A stretch of DNA of 64,000 bases from Citricoccus muralis (GTDB lineage Bacteria > Actinomycetota > Actinomycetes > Actinomycetales > Micrococcaceae). Positions 32,660 to 40,826 of the stretch are shown here, piece after piece. A program made the position numbers and the translations under genes. Position 1 is the first letter of the stretch, and the number at the start of each line of letters is the position of its first letter. The stretch covers positions 1,178,001-1,242,000 of the forward strand of contig NZ_CP121252.1 in NCBI RefSeq assembly GCF_029637705.1, in the 5' to 3' direction. The notes under the pieces were generated by a model. That model was not told the origin of the DNA and did not search any database. It saw nothing but the letters and a program-made list of their open reading frames with translations.

Positions 32660-33202
32660 ATGGCTGAGACGAGCTACGCCGAAGCGGTCGCGAGAGGTGT
32701 GTGGAGGTCCGGAGCTGACCTGGTGGGCTATGTGCCTTCGGTGACGGTGGCTCCGGTGATCGATTCACTGGTGGAAGCCGACGGCGGCGCCGCTGGTTCG
32801 TCGCCGCGAGTTACTCCGCTCTCGCGGGAAGAAGAAGCGGTCGGTCTGGTCGGTGCTTTGCCTCTGGCCGGTCAGTTCGGTGCGGTCGTGATGCAGGACA
32901 ACGGATTCGGCAACGCACTCACCGCGCTGACAACCTTCAGCGTCTCCTACCATCTGCCACTGCTGATCGTGGCGAACACCCGCGGCAGCTTGGGAGAGTA
33001 CAACTCGATGATCCACTCCGTCAGCCAGCCCGTGCCTGCCTGGTTGGAAGCGGCCGGCATTCATACCCTGCACTTGGACCGTCGGTCCGGCGTCGACGAC
33101 TGGGAAGACGTGATTGCCGAGGCGGGTGTGCACGCGCGCATGACGTTCCGGCCCGTGGTCGTCTTGGCATCGTTCTGGAATACCGATGGGAAGGTGGCTT
33201 GA
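32660..33202 (+). CDS. TPP-dependent decarboxylase, N-terminal (PYR) subunit
   Basis: The 180-residue protein matches the pyrimidine-binding domain of two-subunit TPP enzymes such as sulfopyruvate or phosphonopyruvate decarboxylase. The conserved catalytic Glu is in SREEEAVGLVGAL, and QDNGFGNALTALTTFSVSYHLPLL follows. GAGGAGA abuts ATG 32654 but sits seven bases before ATG 32660, which is therefore chosen. It is paired with the next gene, three bases downstream. The substrate is probably a 2-oxo acid; which one is not visible. Confidence 0.85.
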   Translation: MAETSYAEAVARGVWRSGADLVGYVPSVTVAPVIDSLVEADGGAAGSSPRVTPLSREEEAVGLVGALPLAGQFGAVVMQDNGFGNALTALTTFSVSYHLPLLIVANTRGSLGEYNSMIHSVSQPVPAWLEAAGIHTLHLDRRSGVDDWEDVIAEAGVHARMTFRPVVVLASFWNTDGKVA

Positions 33203-33204
33203 TC

Positions 33205-33801
33205 ATGAAGCGGATCGAAGCGCTGCGCATCATCAACGACCTCACCCCGGACCTGCCGGTGGTGCTGACCTGTGCGGCCACCAGCCGCGAGATGGCATCG
33301 GTAGAGGACCGAGACAACCATTTCCCGGTGTTGGACTCGATGGGTCTGGTGGGCTCCATCGCCACCGGCCTGTCCTGGGCAGTGCGCGATACGGACATGG
33401 CCAAGGTAGTGGCGGTCGAAGGGGACGGCTCCTTGCTGATGAACCCCAACGTTCTGCCCACCGGCGGGTTCTTGGCTCCGGAGAAGCTGATGCTGATCGT
33501 GTTGGACAACCAGGTGTACGGGTCGACAGCCGGTCTGCCCACGTATGCCTCCCGACTGGACCTGGGCGCCCTGGCCGAGGCTGCCGGTTGGAGAGTCGGG
33601 CGCGCCATGGATGGCGAAGGACTGAAGACCGAGTTCACCCAACTTCTGACCGAGCAGGGCCCGGCGGTGCTGCACGTGCGGATCGAGCCGGGCAACGCAG
33701 CAAACATTCCCAAACTGCTGGTGGATCCGGTGACCATCACGGCCCGGTTCACCCGGTGGCTGACCACCCGTATCGAGGGTGCCCGCACCCCCATCGCGTA
33801 G
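33205..33801 (+). CDS. TPP-dependent decarboxylase, C-terminal (PP) subunit
   Basis: The 198-residue protein is the diphosphate-binding half. The TPP/Mg motif EGDGSLLMNPNVLPTGG is followed by KLMLIVLDNQVYGSTAGLPTYASRLDL. Together with the previous gene it would make a heteromeric enzyme of the ComDE (sulfopyruvate decarboxylase) type. ATG 33205 is preceded by GGAAGGTGG; TTG 33199 is less likely. With RraA and TetR nearby this looks like an oxo-acid catabolic set whose own IclR regulator and permease have decayed. Confidence 0.87.
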   Translation: MKRIEALRIINDLTPDLPVVLTCAATSREMASVEDRDNHFPVLDSMGLVGSIATGLSWAVRDTDMAKVVAVEGDGSLLMNPNVLPTGGFLAPEKLMLIVLDNQVYGSTAGLPTYASRLDLGALAEAAGWRVGRAMDGEGLKTEFTQLLTEQGPAVLHVRIEPGNAANIPKLLVDPVTITARFTRWLTTRIEGARTPIA

Positions 33802-33845
33802 ACTGCACAGCACATCCGACCGATGACGTCGATGAAGGAGACAAG

Positions 33846-34916
33846 ATGCCAGTCATCGTCGTGAGCGTCGTGGGCACGATCGCCGGGCTGCTGATCGCCG
33901 GGGTCGGACTCTGGCGGACCGTGCGGGATCCTCGGGGATTCCTCGCCTATGGCGTGGTGGCACTCGGGCTGGTGCTGGCGGGAGTCGGATTCAGTGGGTG
34001 GCGGTATGAGGCAGGTGATCATCTGCCGTTACTCCTGCTGATCGGTATCTCCCTCGGAGTACTGCTGCTGTTCAATCTGCTGGGGTATCCCGGTCTCGTC
34101 GTTTTTCTGATCTGGAGTGGCGTGACGATTCTGCGGCGCGAAAGCCGCACTCTCGGCAATGGGCTGGCCCTGCTCGCCGGCATCGGCCTCCTTTTCCTTC
34201 CGGGCACGCTGGAACGGCTCGCCCCCCAGGGGGAGATCCGCGACGACCCCTGGTACATGATCGGCTATGGCGTGCATACTTTCGCGATCCTGGTGGTGGC
34301 GTACTTTTCGGCGGTGTTCGCACTGTTCTTGATCGGCTCGCTGCTCTACCGATGGCGCCGGTCATCCACCCGCCCCTCAGCGGTGGTGGTGCTGGGCTCT
34401 GGTCTGATCCAGGGCGAGGTTCCGCCCTTGCTGGGTGCCCGGCTGCGCCGCGGCGTCGAGGTTCAGCGGATATTCACCCCGGCACCCGTGCTCATTCCGA
34501 GCGGCGGGCAGGGTGCGGATGAACCACGCAGTGAGGGCGAAGCGATGGCTGAGTACCTGCGAGACGAACTCGGTGTGCCCGCGACGCAGATACAGCCCGA
34601 AACGGAGTCACGCACCACCCGAGAAAACCTCATCAATTCCCGTGCGCTGTTGGGTTCGAAACACGATCCGATCACCGTGGTGACCAGCAGCTACCACGTG
34701 TTCCGGGCGGCCTTGCTGACCCGCAGGCTGGGACTCACCGCGCACGTGGTCGGCGCACGCACGGCCTGGTATTACCTGCCGAGCGCGATCCTGCGCGAAT
34801 TCGCGGCGGTCCTGCGCGACCACTGGAAAGTGCATGCCTTGGCGGTGCTGGCTGTGCTGATCGTGGCCGTCACGCTGGCGGTGGTGCTCGTTCCGGCGAT
34901 GGCGTGGTCACCATGA
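33846..34916 (+). CDS. YdcF/SanA-like DUF218 membrane protein
   Basis: The protein has 356 residues. Six or so membrane helices occupy the first 175 residues. The DUF218 domain follows (AVVVLGSGLIQGEVPPLLGARLRRGVE, PETESRTTRENL, VTSSYHVFRAALLTRRLG), then a last helix (residues 330-352). Family members (ElyC, SanA, YdcF) affect envelope integrity, and some bind S-adenosylmethionine; the reaction is not settled. AAGGAG lies five bases before ATG 33846. It stands alone between the decarboxylase pair and the acidic protein. Confidence 0.87.
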   Translation: MPVIVVSVVGTIAGLLIAGVGLWRTVRDPRGFLAYGVVALGLVLAGVGFSGWRYEAGDHLPLLLLIGISLGVLLLFNLLGYPGLVVFLIWSGVTILRRESRTLGNGLALLAGIGLLFLPGTLERLAPQGEIRDDPWYMIGYGVHTFAILVVAYFSAVFALFLIGSLLYRWRRSSTRPSAVVVLGSGLIQGEVPPLLGARLRRGVEVQRIFTPAPVLIPSGGQGADEPRSEGEAMAEYLRDELGVPATQIQPETESRTTRENLINSRALLGSKHDPITVVTSSYHVFRAALLTRRLGLTAHVVGARTAWYYLPSAILREFAAVLRDHWKVHALAVLAVLIVAVTLAVVLVPAMAWSP

Positions 34917-34965
34917 TCCGCCCCGCTCTCATCCAGGTCTCATCGAGGTGCGGCACACTGAGACC

Positions 34966-35460
34966 ATGAGTCGAAATTCTGCCGTTTCTCGGGCCTATCC
35001 GTGGGTGAGCATTGCCAGCGTGGTAGCGGTGATCGTCGCCGCCGCGGCGATCATCGTGACGCTGTCGACCGCCAGCCCGGGCACCGTGGACCTGGGCCCC
35101 TCGGTCTCGGTGAGTGACGAGCCCACGGACACGGGAAACCAGCCGTCGTCGATGGCCAGTGAGTCGGAATCCGCATCCGCCTCCGCCACGGAATCAGCAT
35201 CCGAGACCGCGTCATCCTCGGCCAGCGCCACCGCCTCGAAGACGGCCACGACTCCTGCCGCCACCACCAGTTCCGCCCCACCTCCGGCCACCAAGGCGCC
35301 GTCCACGCCGCGCGCCGTGCCCGAACCGGCACCGTCTCGTGCCCAGACGCAAACCTGGGATGACGATGATGATGATGACGACTGGGATGATGACGACTGG
35401 GATGATGACGATGACGATGACGATGATGACTGGGACGACGACTGGGACGATGACGACTGA
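34966..35460 (+). CDS. Membrane-anchored protein with Ser/Thr/Ala linker and Asp/Trp tail
   Basis: The protein has 164 residues. One N-terminal membrane helix lies at about 14-36 (VSIASVVAVIVAAAAIIVTL). A Ser/Ala/Thr-rich stretch and a Pro-rich stretch to about residue 125 follow. The last 34 residues consist only of Asp and Trp, with five Trp spaced by runs of 8, 4, 10, 3 and 4 Asp. The tail should be outside the cell and would bind divalent cations or cationic peptides. The histidine kinase starts 21 bases downstream, so a sensing partnership is plausible. GTG 34948 is an alternative start. Confidence 0.75.
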   Translation: MSRNSAVSRAYPWVSIASVVAVIVAAAAIIVTLSTASPGTVDLGPSVSVSDEPTDTGNQPSSMASESESASASATESASETASSSASATASKTATTPAATTSSAPPPATKAPSTPRAVPEPAPSRAQTQTWDDDDDDDDWDDDDWDDDDDDDDDDWDDDWDDDD

Positions 35461-35481
35461 CGCGCTCGCTAAGGTGGGGGT

Positions 35482-37074
35482 GTGAGCGCAACTTCCACTC
35501 GACGATCGACCAGCGCCTGGGGTCGGTTCACCGTGCGCACCCGCGTGGTGATTACCCTCGTGGTACTCACCGTGGCCGCATTGACCGTGACCGGCCTCAT
35601 CTCCTACGGTCTGCAACGCACCGACTATCAGCAGCGCATTGATGACTCGCTCACGCGTACGGTCGACGAGGTGCGCATCCTCGCCCAAGAGGGGGTGGAC
35701 CCGGGCACCGGGGAGCCGTTCGTGGAGTCGGACCAGATGGTGTACGTGGCCATGCTGCGGCACCTCCCCCGCGCCACGGAAGGCATGCTCGGCATGAACT
35801 CCTCGGGCGTCGTGTGGACAGCTAACTCCTCGGTGCCGTTGCGCCTCGAGGACGACCGCGAACTGGTAGCCCAGCTGATGAACCGCGTGGGCCCGGACTC
35901 CCGCGCCGAAGTGGTGCTCGAAACGATCACCACCTCCACCACGGACTATCGTGTGGCGATCATTCCCATCTCCTTCCCCGACGACGCAGAGCCCTCCGTA
36001 ATGGTGGTGGCGGAGGACCAACGCGCTGCATTGCGCGCACTGGACAACACGTTCCTCACCTACGCTGCCACCGGACTCGGGGTGATGATCGTCGCCGGAC
36101 TCATCGGATCTCTGGTGGTGGGGCGGCTGCTGGCTCCGCTGCGGGTGCTGCAGTCGACGGCGGCCGAAATCTCTGGAGATGAGGATCTCGACCGCCGGGT
36201 GCCGATCGGTGGTGGTGATGATGTTGCCCGGCTGGCCGAAGACTTCAACGCCATGCTGGACCGGCTCTCCAGCAGCTTCGCCTCGCAGCGGCAGTTGCTC
36301 GACGACGTCGGGCATGAGCTGCGCACTCCTATCACCATCGTGCAGGGTAATCTGGAGCTGATGGATCCCAACGATCCGGCCGATGTGGCGCAGGTCCGCG
36401 ATATCTCCCTCGACGAGCTCGACCGGGTCACCCGCCTCACCGAGGATCTGGTGACGCTGGCCAAATCGAACCGGCCCGACTTCGTCACCCCGCGCCCGAT
36501 GGACGTCGCGACCCTCACCCACGCCGTCGCTGAAAAGGCCGCACGACTGGGCCCGCGCGCCTGGATGGTGGAATCCGTGGCCGAAGTAGTGCACGAATTG
36601 GACGAACAGCGCATCACTCAGGCGTGGCTTCAGCTGGCCAATAACGCCGTCAAGTATTCTGAGCCGGATACCGAGGTGTGGATTGGCTCGCGGGTGGAAA
36701 ACATTGGCGGCCCGGTGCACGTCGTCGCCGACTCCCCGGAGGTCACCCTGCCCGGCCAGACGCCTGCACCCACCCCGGCCAACGGGCGATGGCTGAGTCT
36801 GTGGGTGACCGACCGCGGCATTGGGGTGACCGCCGAAGACGCCCAGCGCATTTTTGAACGTTTCGGTCGCGGCGGAAACTCGTCTCGGGCCGAAGGTTCC
36901 GGGCTGGGGCTGAACATTGTGGTGGAGATCGCCCGCGCCCACAGCGGTACCGTGTCGGTGCGTTCCACGCCCGGTGTCGGCTCCACGTTCATGATGCATT
37001 TGCCACTGACCGACCAGCATTCCCCCCTCGACTCGGCCCCTGGCCCGACCGCCATTTCAGGAGGACATTCGTGA
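35482..37074 (+). CDS. Two-component sensor histidine kinase
   Basis: The protein has 530 residues. TM1 at about 20-43, an extracytoplasmic sensor domain to about 190, TM2 at about 192-214, then HAMP. The phosphoacceptor His278 lies in LLDDVGHELRTPITIV. The N box (LANNAVKYS), D/F box (TDRGIGVTAEDAQRIFERFGRG) and G box (GSGLGLNIV) of the ATPase follow. GTG 35482 is preceded by AAGGTGG. It overlaps the response-regulator start by four bases. The signal may involve the Asp/Trp-tailed protein encoded just upstream. Confidence 0.94.
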   Translation: MSATSTRRSTSAWGRFTVRTRVVITLVVLTVAALTVTGLISYGLQRTDYQQRIDDSLTRTVDEVRILAQEGVDPGTGEPFVESDQMVYVAMLRHLPRATEGMLGMNSSGVVWTANSSVPLRLEDDRELVAQLMNRVGPDSRAEVVLETITTSTTDYRVAIIPISFPDDAEPSVMVVAEDQRAALRALDNTFLTYAATGLGVMIVAGLIGSLVVGRLLAPLRVLQSTAAEISGDEDLDRRVPIGGGDDVARLAEDFNAMLDRLSSSFASQRQLLDDVGHELRTPITIVQGNLELMDPNDPADVAQVRDISLDELDRVTRLTEDLVTLAKSNRPDFVTPRPMDVATLTHAVAEKAARLGPRAWMVESVAEVVHELDEQRITQAWLQLANNAVKYSEPDTEVWIGSRVENIGGPVHVVADSPEVTLPGQTPAPTPANGRWLSLWVTDRGIGVTAEDAQRIFERFGRGGNSSRAEGSGLGLNIVVEIARAHSGTVSVRSTPGVGSTFMMHLPLTDQHSPLDSAPGPTAISGGHS

Positions 37075-37847
37075 CCGCCCAGCGCATTCTGATCATCGAA
37101 GACGAGCAGCGCATCAGCGACTTCGTATCGAAAGGGTTGATGTCGGAGGGGTTCGAACCCACCGCGGTGTCGACCGGTGCTGATGGCATCCGCGAGGTGT
37201 TTGATGCTTGCTCCGGTGAAGGCTACCAGCTGGTGATCCTGGATCTGGGTCTGCCCGATATGGACGGGTTCGAGGTGCTCAAGAAGATCCGGTCCGGTTA
37301 CCCGCAGCTGCCGGTGATTATCCTCACCGCCCGGACCTCGGGCGCCGATACGGTCACCGGGCTCACCTCCGGTGCCGACGATTATGTGCCCAAGCCGTTC
37401 CGCTTCCCCGAGCTGGTGGCCCGGATCCGGCTGCGGCTCAAGGCGCACGAGGGCATGGGTGACGACGACTCGGCCTCGGGTGCTGGTGGTTCCTGGTCTC
37501 ACGGGAACAACAGCAATGGCGGTACCGCTCAGGACGCGGAGACCTTGCGCCACGCGGATCTGGTGATTGATCCGGTGCGCCATCTCGTGACCCTGGACGA
37601 GACGGTCGTGGAGCTCTCCCCGCGCGAGTTCACCCTGGCCGAGACGTTCTTGCGCCACCCCGGACAAGCACTCACCCGCGACCAGCTGCTGTCGCGTGTG
37701 TGGGGAGACGACTTCGAGGGCAGCTCCAATGTCGTCGACGTGTATGTGCGGTACCTGCGCACCAAACTCGGTGCCTCACGCTTCTCCACCGTGCGTGGTA
37801 TTGGCTACCGGCTGGTGGAGGAACGGAACTATCAACCCGAGGCGTGA
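37071..37847 (+). CDS. OmpR-family response regulator
   Basis: The 258-residue protein has a receiver domain with phospho-acceptor Asp58 (LVILDLGLPDMDGFEVL), a conserved Thr (LTAR) and Lys (PKPF). The C-terminal OmpR winged helix (LSPREFTLAETFLRHPGQALTRDQLLSRVWG, then VDVYVRYLRTKLG) binds DNA. The linker (about 128-158) is unusually long and Gly/Asn/Ser-rich. It starts at GTG 37071, after AGGAGG, inside the kinase stop. Its 3' end overlaps the convergent ABC gene by 16 bases. Confidence 0.95.
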   Translation: MTAQRILIIEDEQRISDFVSKGLMSEGFEPTAVSTGADGIREVFDACSGEGYQLVILDLGLPDMDGFEVLKKIRSGYPQLPVIILTARTSGADTVTGLTSGADDYVPKPFRFPELVARIRLRLKAHEGMGDDDSASGAGGSWSHGNNSNGGTAQDAETLRHADLVIDPVRHLVTLDETVVELSPREFTLAETFLRHPGQALTRDQLLSRVWGDDFEGSSNVVDVYVRYLRTKLGASRFSTVRGIGYRLVEERNYQPEA

Positions 37848-39589
37848 AGCACCGGCAGTTCTGCGGTGACCGGTTCGGCGTCAACGTTCCAGAGCACTGC
37901 ACCAGCCTCGGCACGGCGGCTGTACCGCAACAGGGCCTGCGGGTTCGACGACGACACCAGCACCACCCCGGGGTGGCGGTCGATGAGACCGGCCAGCCGG
38001 CGCAGCCCATCGGTGTTCAGATCCTGGTCCACCTCGTCCAGCACCACCAGCGGAGGCTGGCCCAAAAATGCCCGAGCCACTTTCAATCGTGCTACCTGCT
38101 GCGCCGTCCAGGGGGCACCGTCGTTCTTCAACCGGCGCCCCAGATCCCGCGGATGATCCTCCACGGTTTCGAGCAGACCCACCCGATCCAGCATCCACCG
38201 GATCTCGCCATCACTGGCCTCCGGGGTGCGATAGGCGACCAGTCGGCGCACCGAACCCCGCTCCAGCGGCAGGTGGCGGGCGGCCACGCCCACCAGATGG
38301 CGGCGCTCACGCAGCGGAGCCAACGGGTACTCCGCCCCGGCAATGCGCACTTTGGCCGGAGAGTCCTCCGCGGCCATCAACATCGCATCCAGGGCCTGAC
38401 GACGACGCAGCGGGTCCGTGGCCTGCAGCTGCACCACCGAGCCGGGGGCCGCATGCAAGGCAGACAGCCGAACGTGAGTGTCCCGGTGCGCAATGGTGGC
38501 CCCCACGACGTCGACGCCGGCGGGAGTGTTGCCGGGCTGTGCCTCGGCTTCTGCCTCGACCTCTTCCCATCGGCGCTCGCGCTCGGCTTCGGCTGCTGTC
38601 AGCTCCTGCGCTTGATGCAACACCGGGGCGATCACCCGACGCGCGGCCCGGAAGTTCTGCCGGTACTCAACCACCTGACCCAGATCAGTCAGCGGGGTGG
38701 ACATGACACCCAGCAGGGTCATCACGGAAGCCACCGAGGCGGTATCGATCCAACCGAAGGTGGACAGCAACACCACGGCCACGGTGCTCAGTGAGGCTGC
38801 CGTCACCGTCAGCGCCCGGATCAGACCGGTTACATAGGAGCGCTGCACGGCAGCATCCACCACCTTGCGGGAGTCGCGGTCCACGGCGTTGAGCTCGCGA
38901 CGCACCGCGCCGGCCAGGATCACCGAGTCGCCGGCTTTCACCGCGTCGGCGATGCGCGCGGACATCCGCCCGCGCATCCGGCGCACGGTGCGGGCCCGCT
39001 CGCGAGCCATCCGTGCCAGCCAGGGCAGCAGGGCGGCCATCAACAGCAGTGGCAGGGCCACCGCGGCGGCGATCACCAGATGAGAGAAAGTCAGCGCCCC
39101 CAGCACCACCAGGATCAGCGGCAGCCCGGTGAGCAGCGGGACCAGCCCGCGAGAGATCCAGGTGCGCACCGCTGTGAGGTCGTTGGAGGCCCGGGTGACG
39201 ATCACGCCTAGCGAGCGGTTCCCGGCACCCCCGAAAGCCGCGGTCACCAGACGACGTCGCTGCTCGAACACGTAGTCCTGCCCCAGGTCCTCGGCCACGA
39301 TGCGCTCGATCCAGCGGATGATGCCGATACCGAGCACCGAACCGACGAGACCCGCCACCAGCATCCAGGTCGGCAGGGCGTGAGCGGGATCGGTGCCAGG
39401 CTCCGCGGAGGCCGCCGAGAGCAGCGTCTCTACGAGCAGTGCCATCGCCAGTCCTGCCACCGCCTGTGCCACACCGCAGCCGACCAACTGCAACAGCAGC
39501 AGGCGACGACGCCCCTTCCAGACCCGCGGCATGGCGGGGTCACGGGAGTCATTCGAGCGGGTGGAAGGGTGCGTGGTGACAGCCATCAT
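37832..39589 (-). CDS. ABC exporter-like protein with degenerate nucleotide-binding domain
   Basis: The protein has 585 residues. Six membrane helices fill about residues 25-320, as in a half-size type-IV ABC exporter, followed by a nucleotide-binding domain. Walker B is kept (PPLVVLDEVDQDL). Where Walker A should stand (GxxGxGKS/T) the sequence is LQATDPLRRRQA, with no Gly-Lys-Ser. The signature loop reads WTAQQVARLKVA instead of LSGGQ. ATP hydrolysis by this subunit alone is therefore doubtful. It is the last gene of the leftward four-gene set and starts inside the stop of the P-loop NTPase gene. Confidence 0.85.
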   Translation of the reverse strand: MMAVTTHPSTRSNDSRDPAMPRVWKGRRRLLLLQLVGCGVAQAVAGLAMALLVETLLSAASAEPGTDPAHALPTWMLVAGLVGSVLGIGIIRWIERIVAEDLGQDYVFEQRRRLVTAAFGGAGNRSLGVIVTRASNDLTAVRTWISRGLVPLLTGLPLILVVLGALTFSHLVIAAAVALPLLLMAALLPWLARMARERARTVRRMRGRMSARIADAVKAGDSVILAGAVRRELNAVDRDSRKVVDAAVQRSYVTGLIRALTVTAASLSTVAVVLLSTFGWIDTASVASVMTLLGVMSTPLTDLGQVVEYRQNFRAARRVIAPVLHQAQELTAAEAERERRWEEVEAEAEAQPGNTPAGVDVVGATIAHRDTHVRLSALHAAPGSVVQLQATDPLRRRQALDAMLMAAEDSPAKVRIAGAEYPLAPLRERRHLVGVAARHLPLERGSVRRLVAYRTPEASDGEIRWMLDRVGLLETVEDHPRDLGRRLKNDGAPWTAQQVARLKVARAFLGQPPLVVLDEVDQDLNTDGLRRLAGLIDRHPGVVLVSSSNPQALLRYSRRAEAGAVLWNVDAEPVTAELPVLHASG

Positions 39590-40770
39590 CAGGCCTGTTC
39601 GTTCAGCAGCAGCCGGGTGGCCACCTCGGGGTCAGTCAGTTCCAAGGTGTTGATGACCGGCACACCGGCACCGGAGAGCACCTGGCCGGCCTCGCGGGTG
39701 GCCAGCGGCGACGACGTCATCACACCGGAAGCAGCAGCCACGGAGAGCCCGACGTTCTGCAGTGCCTGCACACCCGCCTGGGCGCCCAGTGCGTCCGAAG
39801 CGGTGAAGACCACCTGGTCGACGACCTCGTGGAACAGGGGGTCACGCAGCAGGGCAGCGGTTTCCTCCTGGTAGACACCATCGGCGATCTCCACGATCAC
39901 CACGTCCACGGACCCGGAAGCGCTGTCGGCCAGGCGGTCGATCAGGTTCACGGTGAGGCTGCGAACCTCGGGCATCGAGGTCTTGAAGGTGGTGGGGTAG
40001 CCGAAATCGGTGAAGTCCAGCACCTTCTGCGCCCCGGCGTCGTGGTAGTGCATGGGATCATTACCGGCCCCGGTCCCGGTGATCTTGCCCGCGGCGACCC
40101 GACGGTCCGAGGCGGTAAGACCGTTCACCAGGCAGGCGGCCGCCGTGGACTTCCCGGAGTTCATCGAGGTACCCAGCACCGCGATCACCTTGGGCCGCGA
40201 GACGCGCAGGCGCTCCAGTGCGGCGGCGTCGTCGAAGTGCAATGGGGCTGAACGCGCCACGTTGACCACACCGTGCTCATCGGCCAGCAGACCCAGCGGC
40301 TCGATCAGCGTGGGCTCTTCCATATCGGCGTGGGATTCGGTGACCAGTCCGGCAATTCCACCGGCGGCGACCAGGTGGCAGGGCTGCAGCGAGTCCGGCA
40401 CGTGTGCCAGGAACTGGTCGGCGGCGTAGCGGTGACCGTAGGCCAGCATGATGATCGAGTTCTCGAATAGGATGGCTTTACGCGACTCCATGGTTTCCAC
40501 GCGCTTGTGGTTACCGATCTCGACCACGCGGGCCACCACGACGTCGCCGGTCATCGGCCGCATCCCATTGCCGGAGAGCAGATGGAAGGCATCGGGGCGG
40601 GCTGCCAGATCAGCCGCGGCGAAGCGGGTGGTGTAGGAACCCTGGACCCGGGCCGGCACGGGATGGCGGACGATCGACAGCTGGTTCAGCGGGGAAGCCG
40701 AGCGGAGCAATTCCTCGGCGCTCAGCGGGGCGGGGAGGGAAGCGATGGAGGAAGTCAGAGAAGCAGTCAT
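39589..40770 (-). CDS. P-loop NTPase of DUF1611-like type
   Basis: The protein has 393 residues. Residues 1-170 form a beta-rich N-terminal domain (GDVVVARVVEIGNHKRVE). The NTPase half starts at about 195 with VIAVLGTSMNSGKSTAAACLVNGL, whose GxxxNSGKST loop is a proper Walker A. It continues with GKITGTGAGND and VDVVIVEIADGVYQEET as the Walker B region. The N-x-G-K-S/T style is that of the MobB/BioD/DUF1611 branch. AAAGGA precedes ATG 40770 by six bases. Its close pairing with an ATPase-dead ABC protein is suggestive. No function is known to me. Confidence 0.75.
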   Translation of the reverse strand: MTASLTSSIASLPAPLSAEELLRSASPLNQLSIVRHPVPARVQGSYTTRFAAADLAARPDAFHLLSGNGMRPMTGDVVVARVVEIGNHKRVETMESRKAILFENSIIMLAYGHRYAADQFLAHVPDSLQPCHLVAAGGIAGLVTESHADMEEPTLIEPLGLLADEHGVVNVARSAPLHFDDAAALERLRVSRPKVIAVLGTSMNSGKSTAAACLVNGLTASDRRVAAGKITGTGAGNDPMHYHDAGAQKVLDFTDFGYPTTFKTSMPEVRSLTVNLIDRLADSASGSVDVVIVEIADGVYQEETAALLRDPLFHEVVDQVVFTASDALGAQAGVQALQNVGLSVAAASGVMTSSPLATREAGQVLSGAGVPVINTLELTDPEVATRLLLNEQA

Positions 40771-40826
40771 GGCGGGTCCTTTCGGGTCAGACCGAGGGGT
40801 GCGGTGTCAAGAAGTAGAAGACCACG

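Noticed and set aside
35360-35460. GAT/GAC tract as a mere sequencing artefact
   Set aside because: The Trp codons are regularly set in it and the frame is kept to a proper stop before a well-placed kinase start, so it is treated as a real gene.
35212-37020. Long 602-codon open frame on the minus strand
   Set aside because: It lies exactly opposite the histidine kinase and the Asp/Trp gene. Its composition is that of antisense GC-rich DNA, and it has no domain, while the plus-strand kinase has all motifs.
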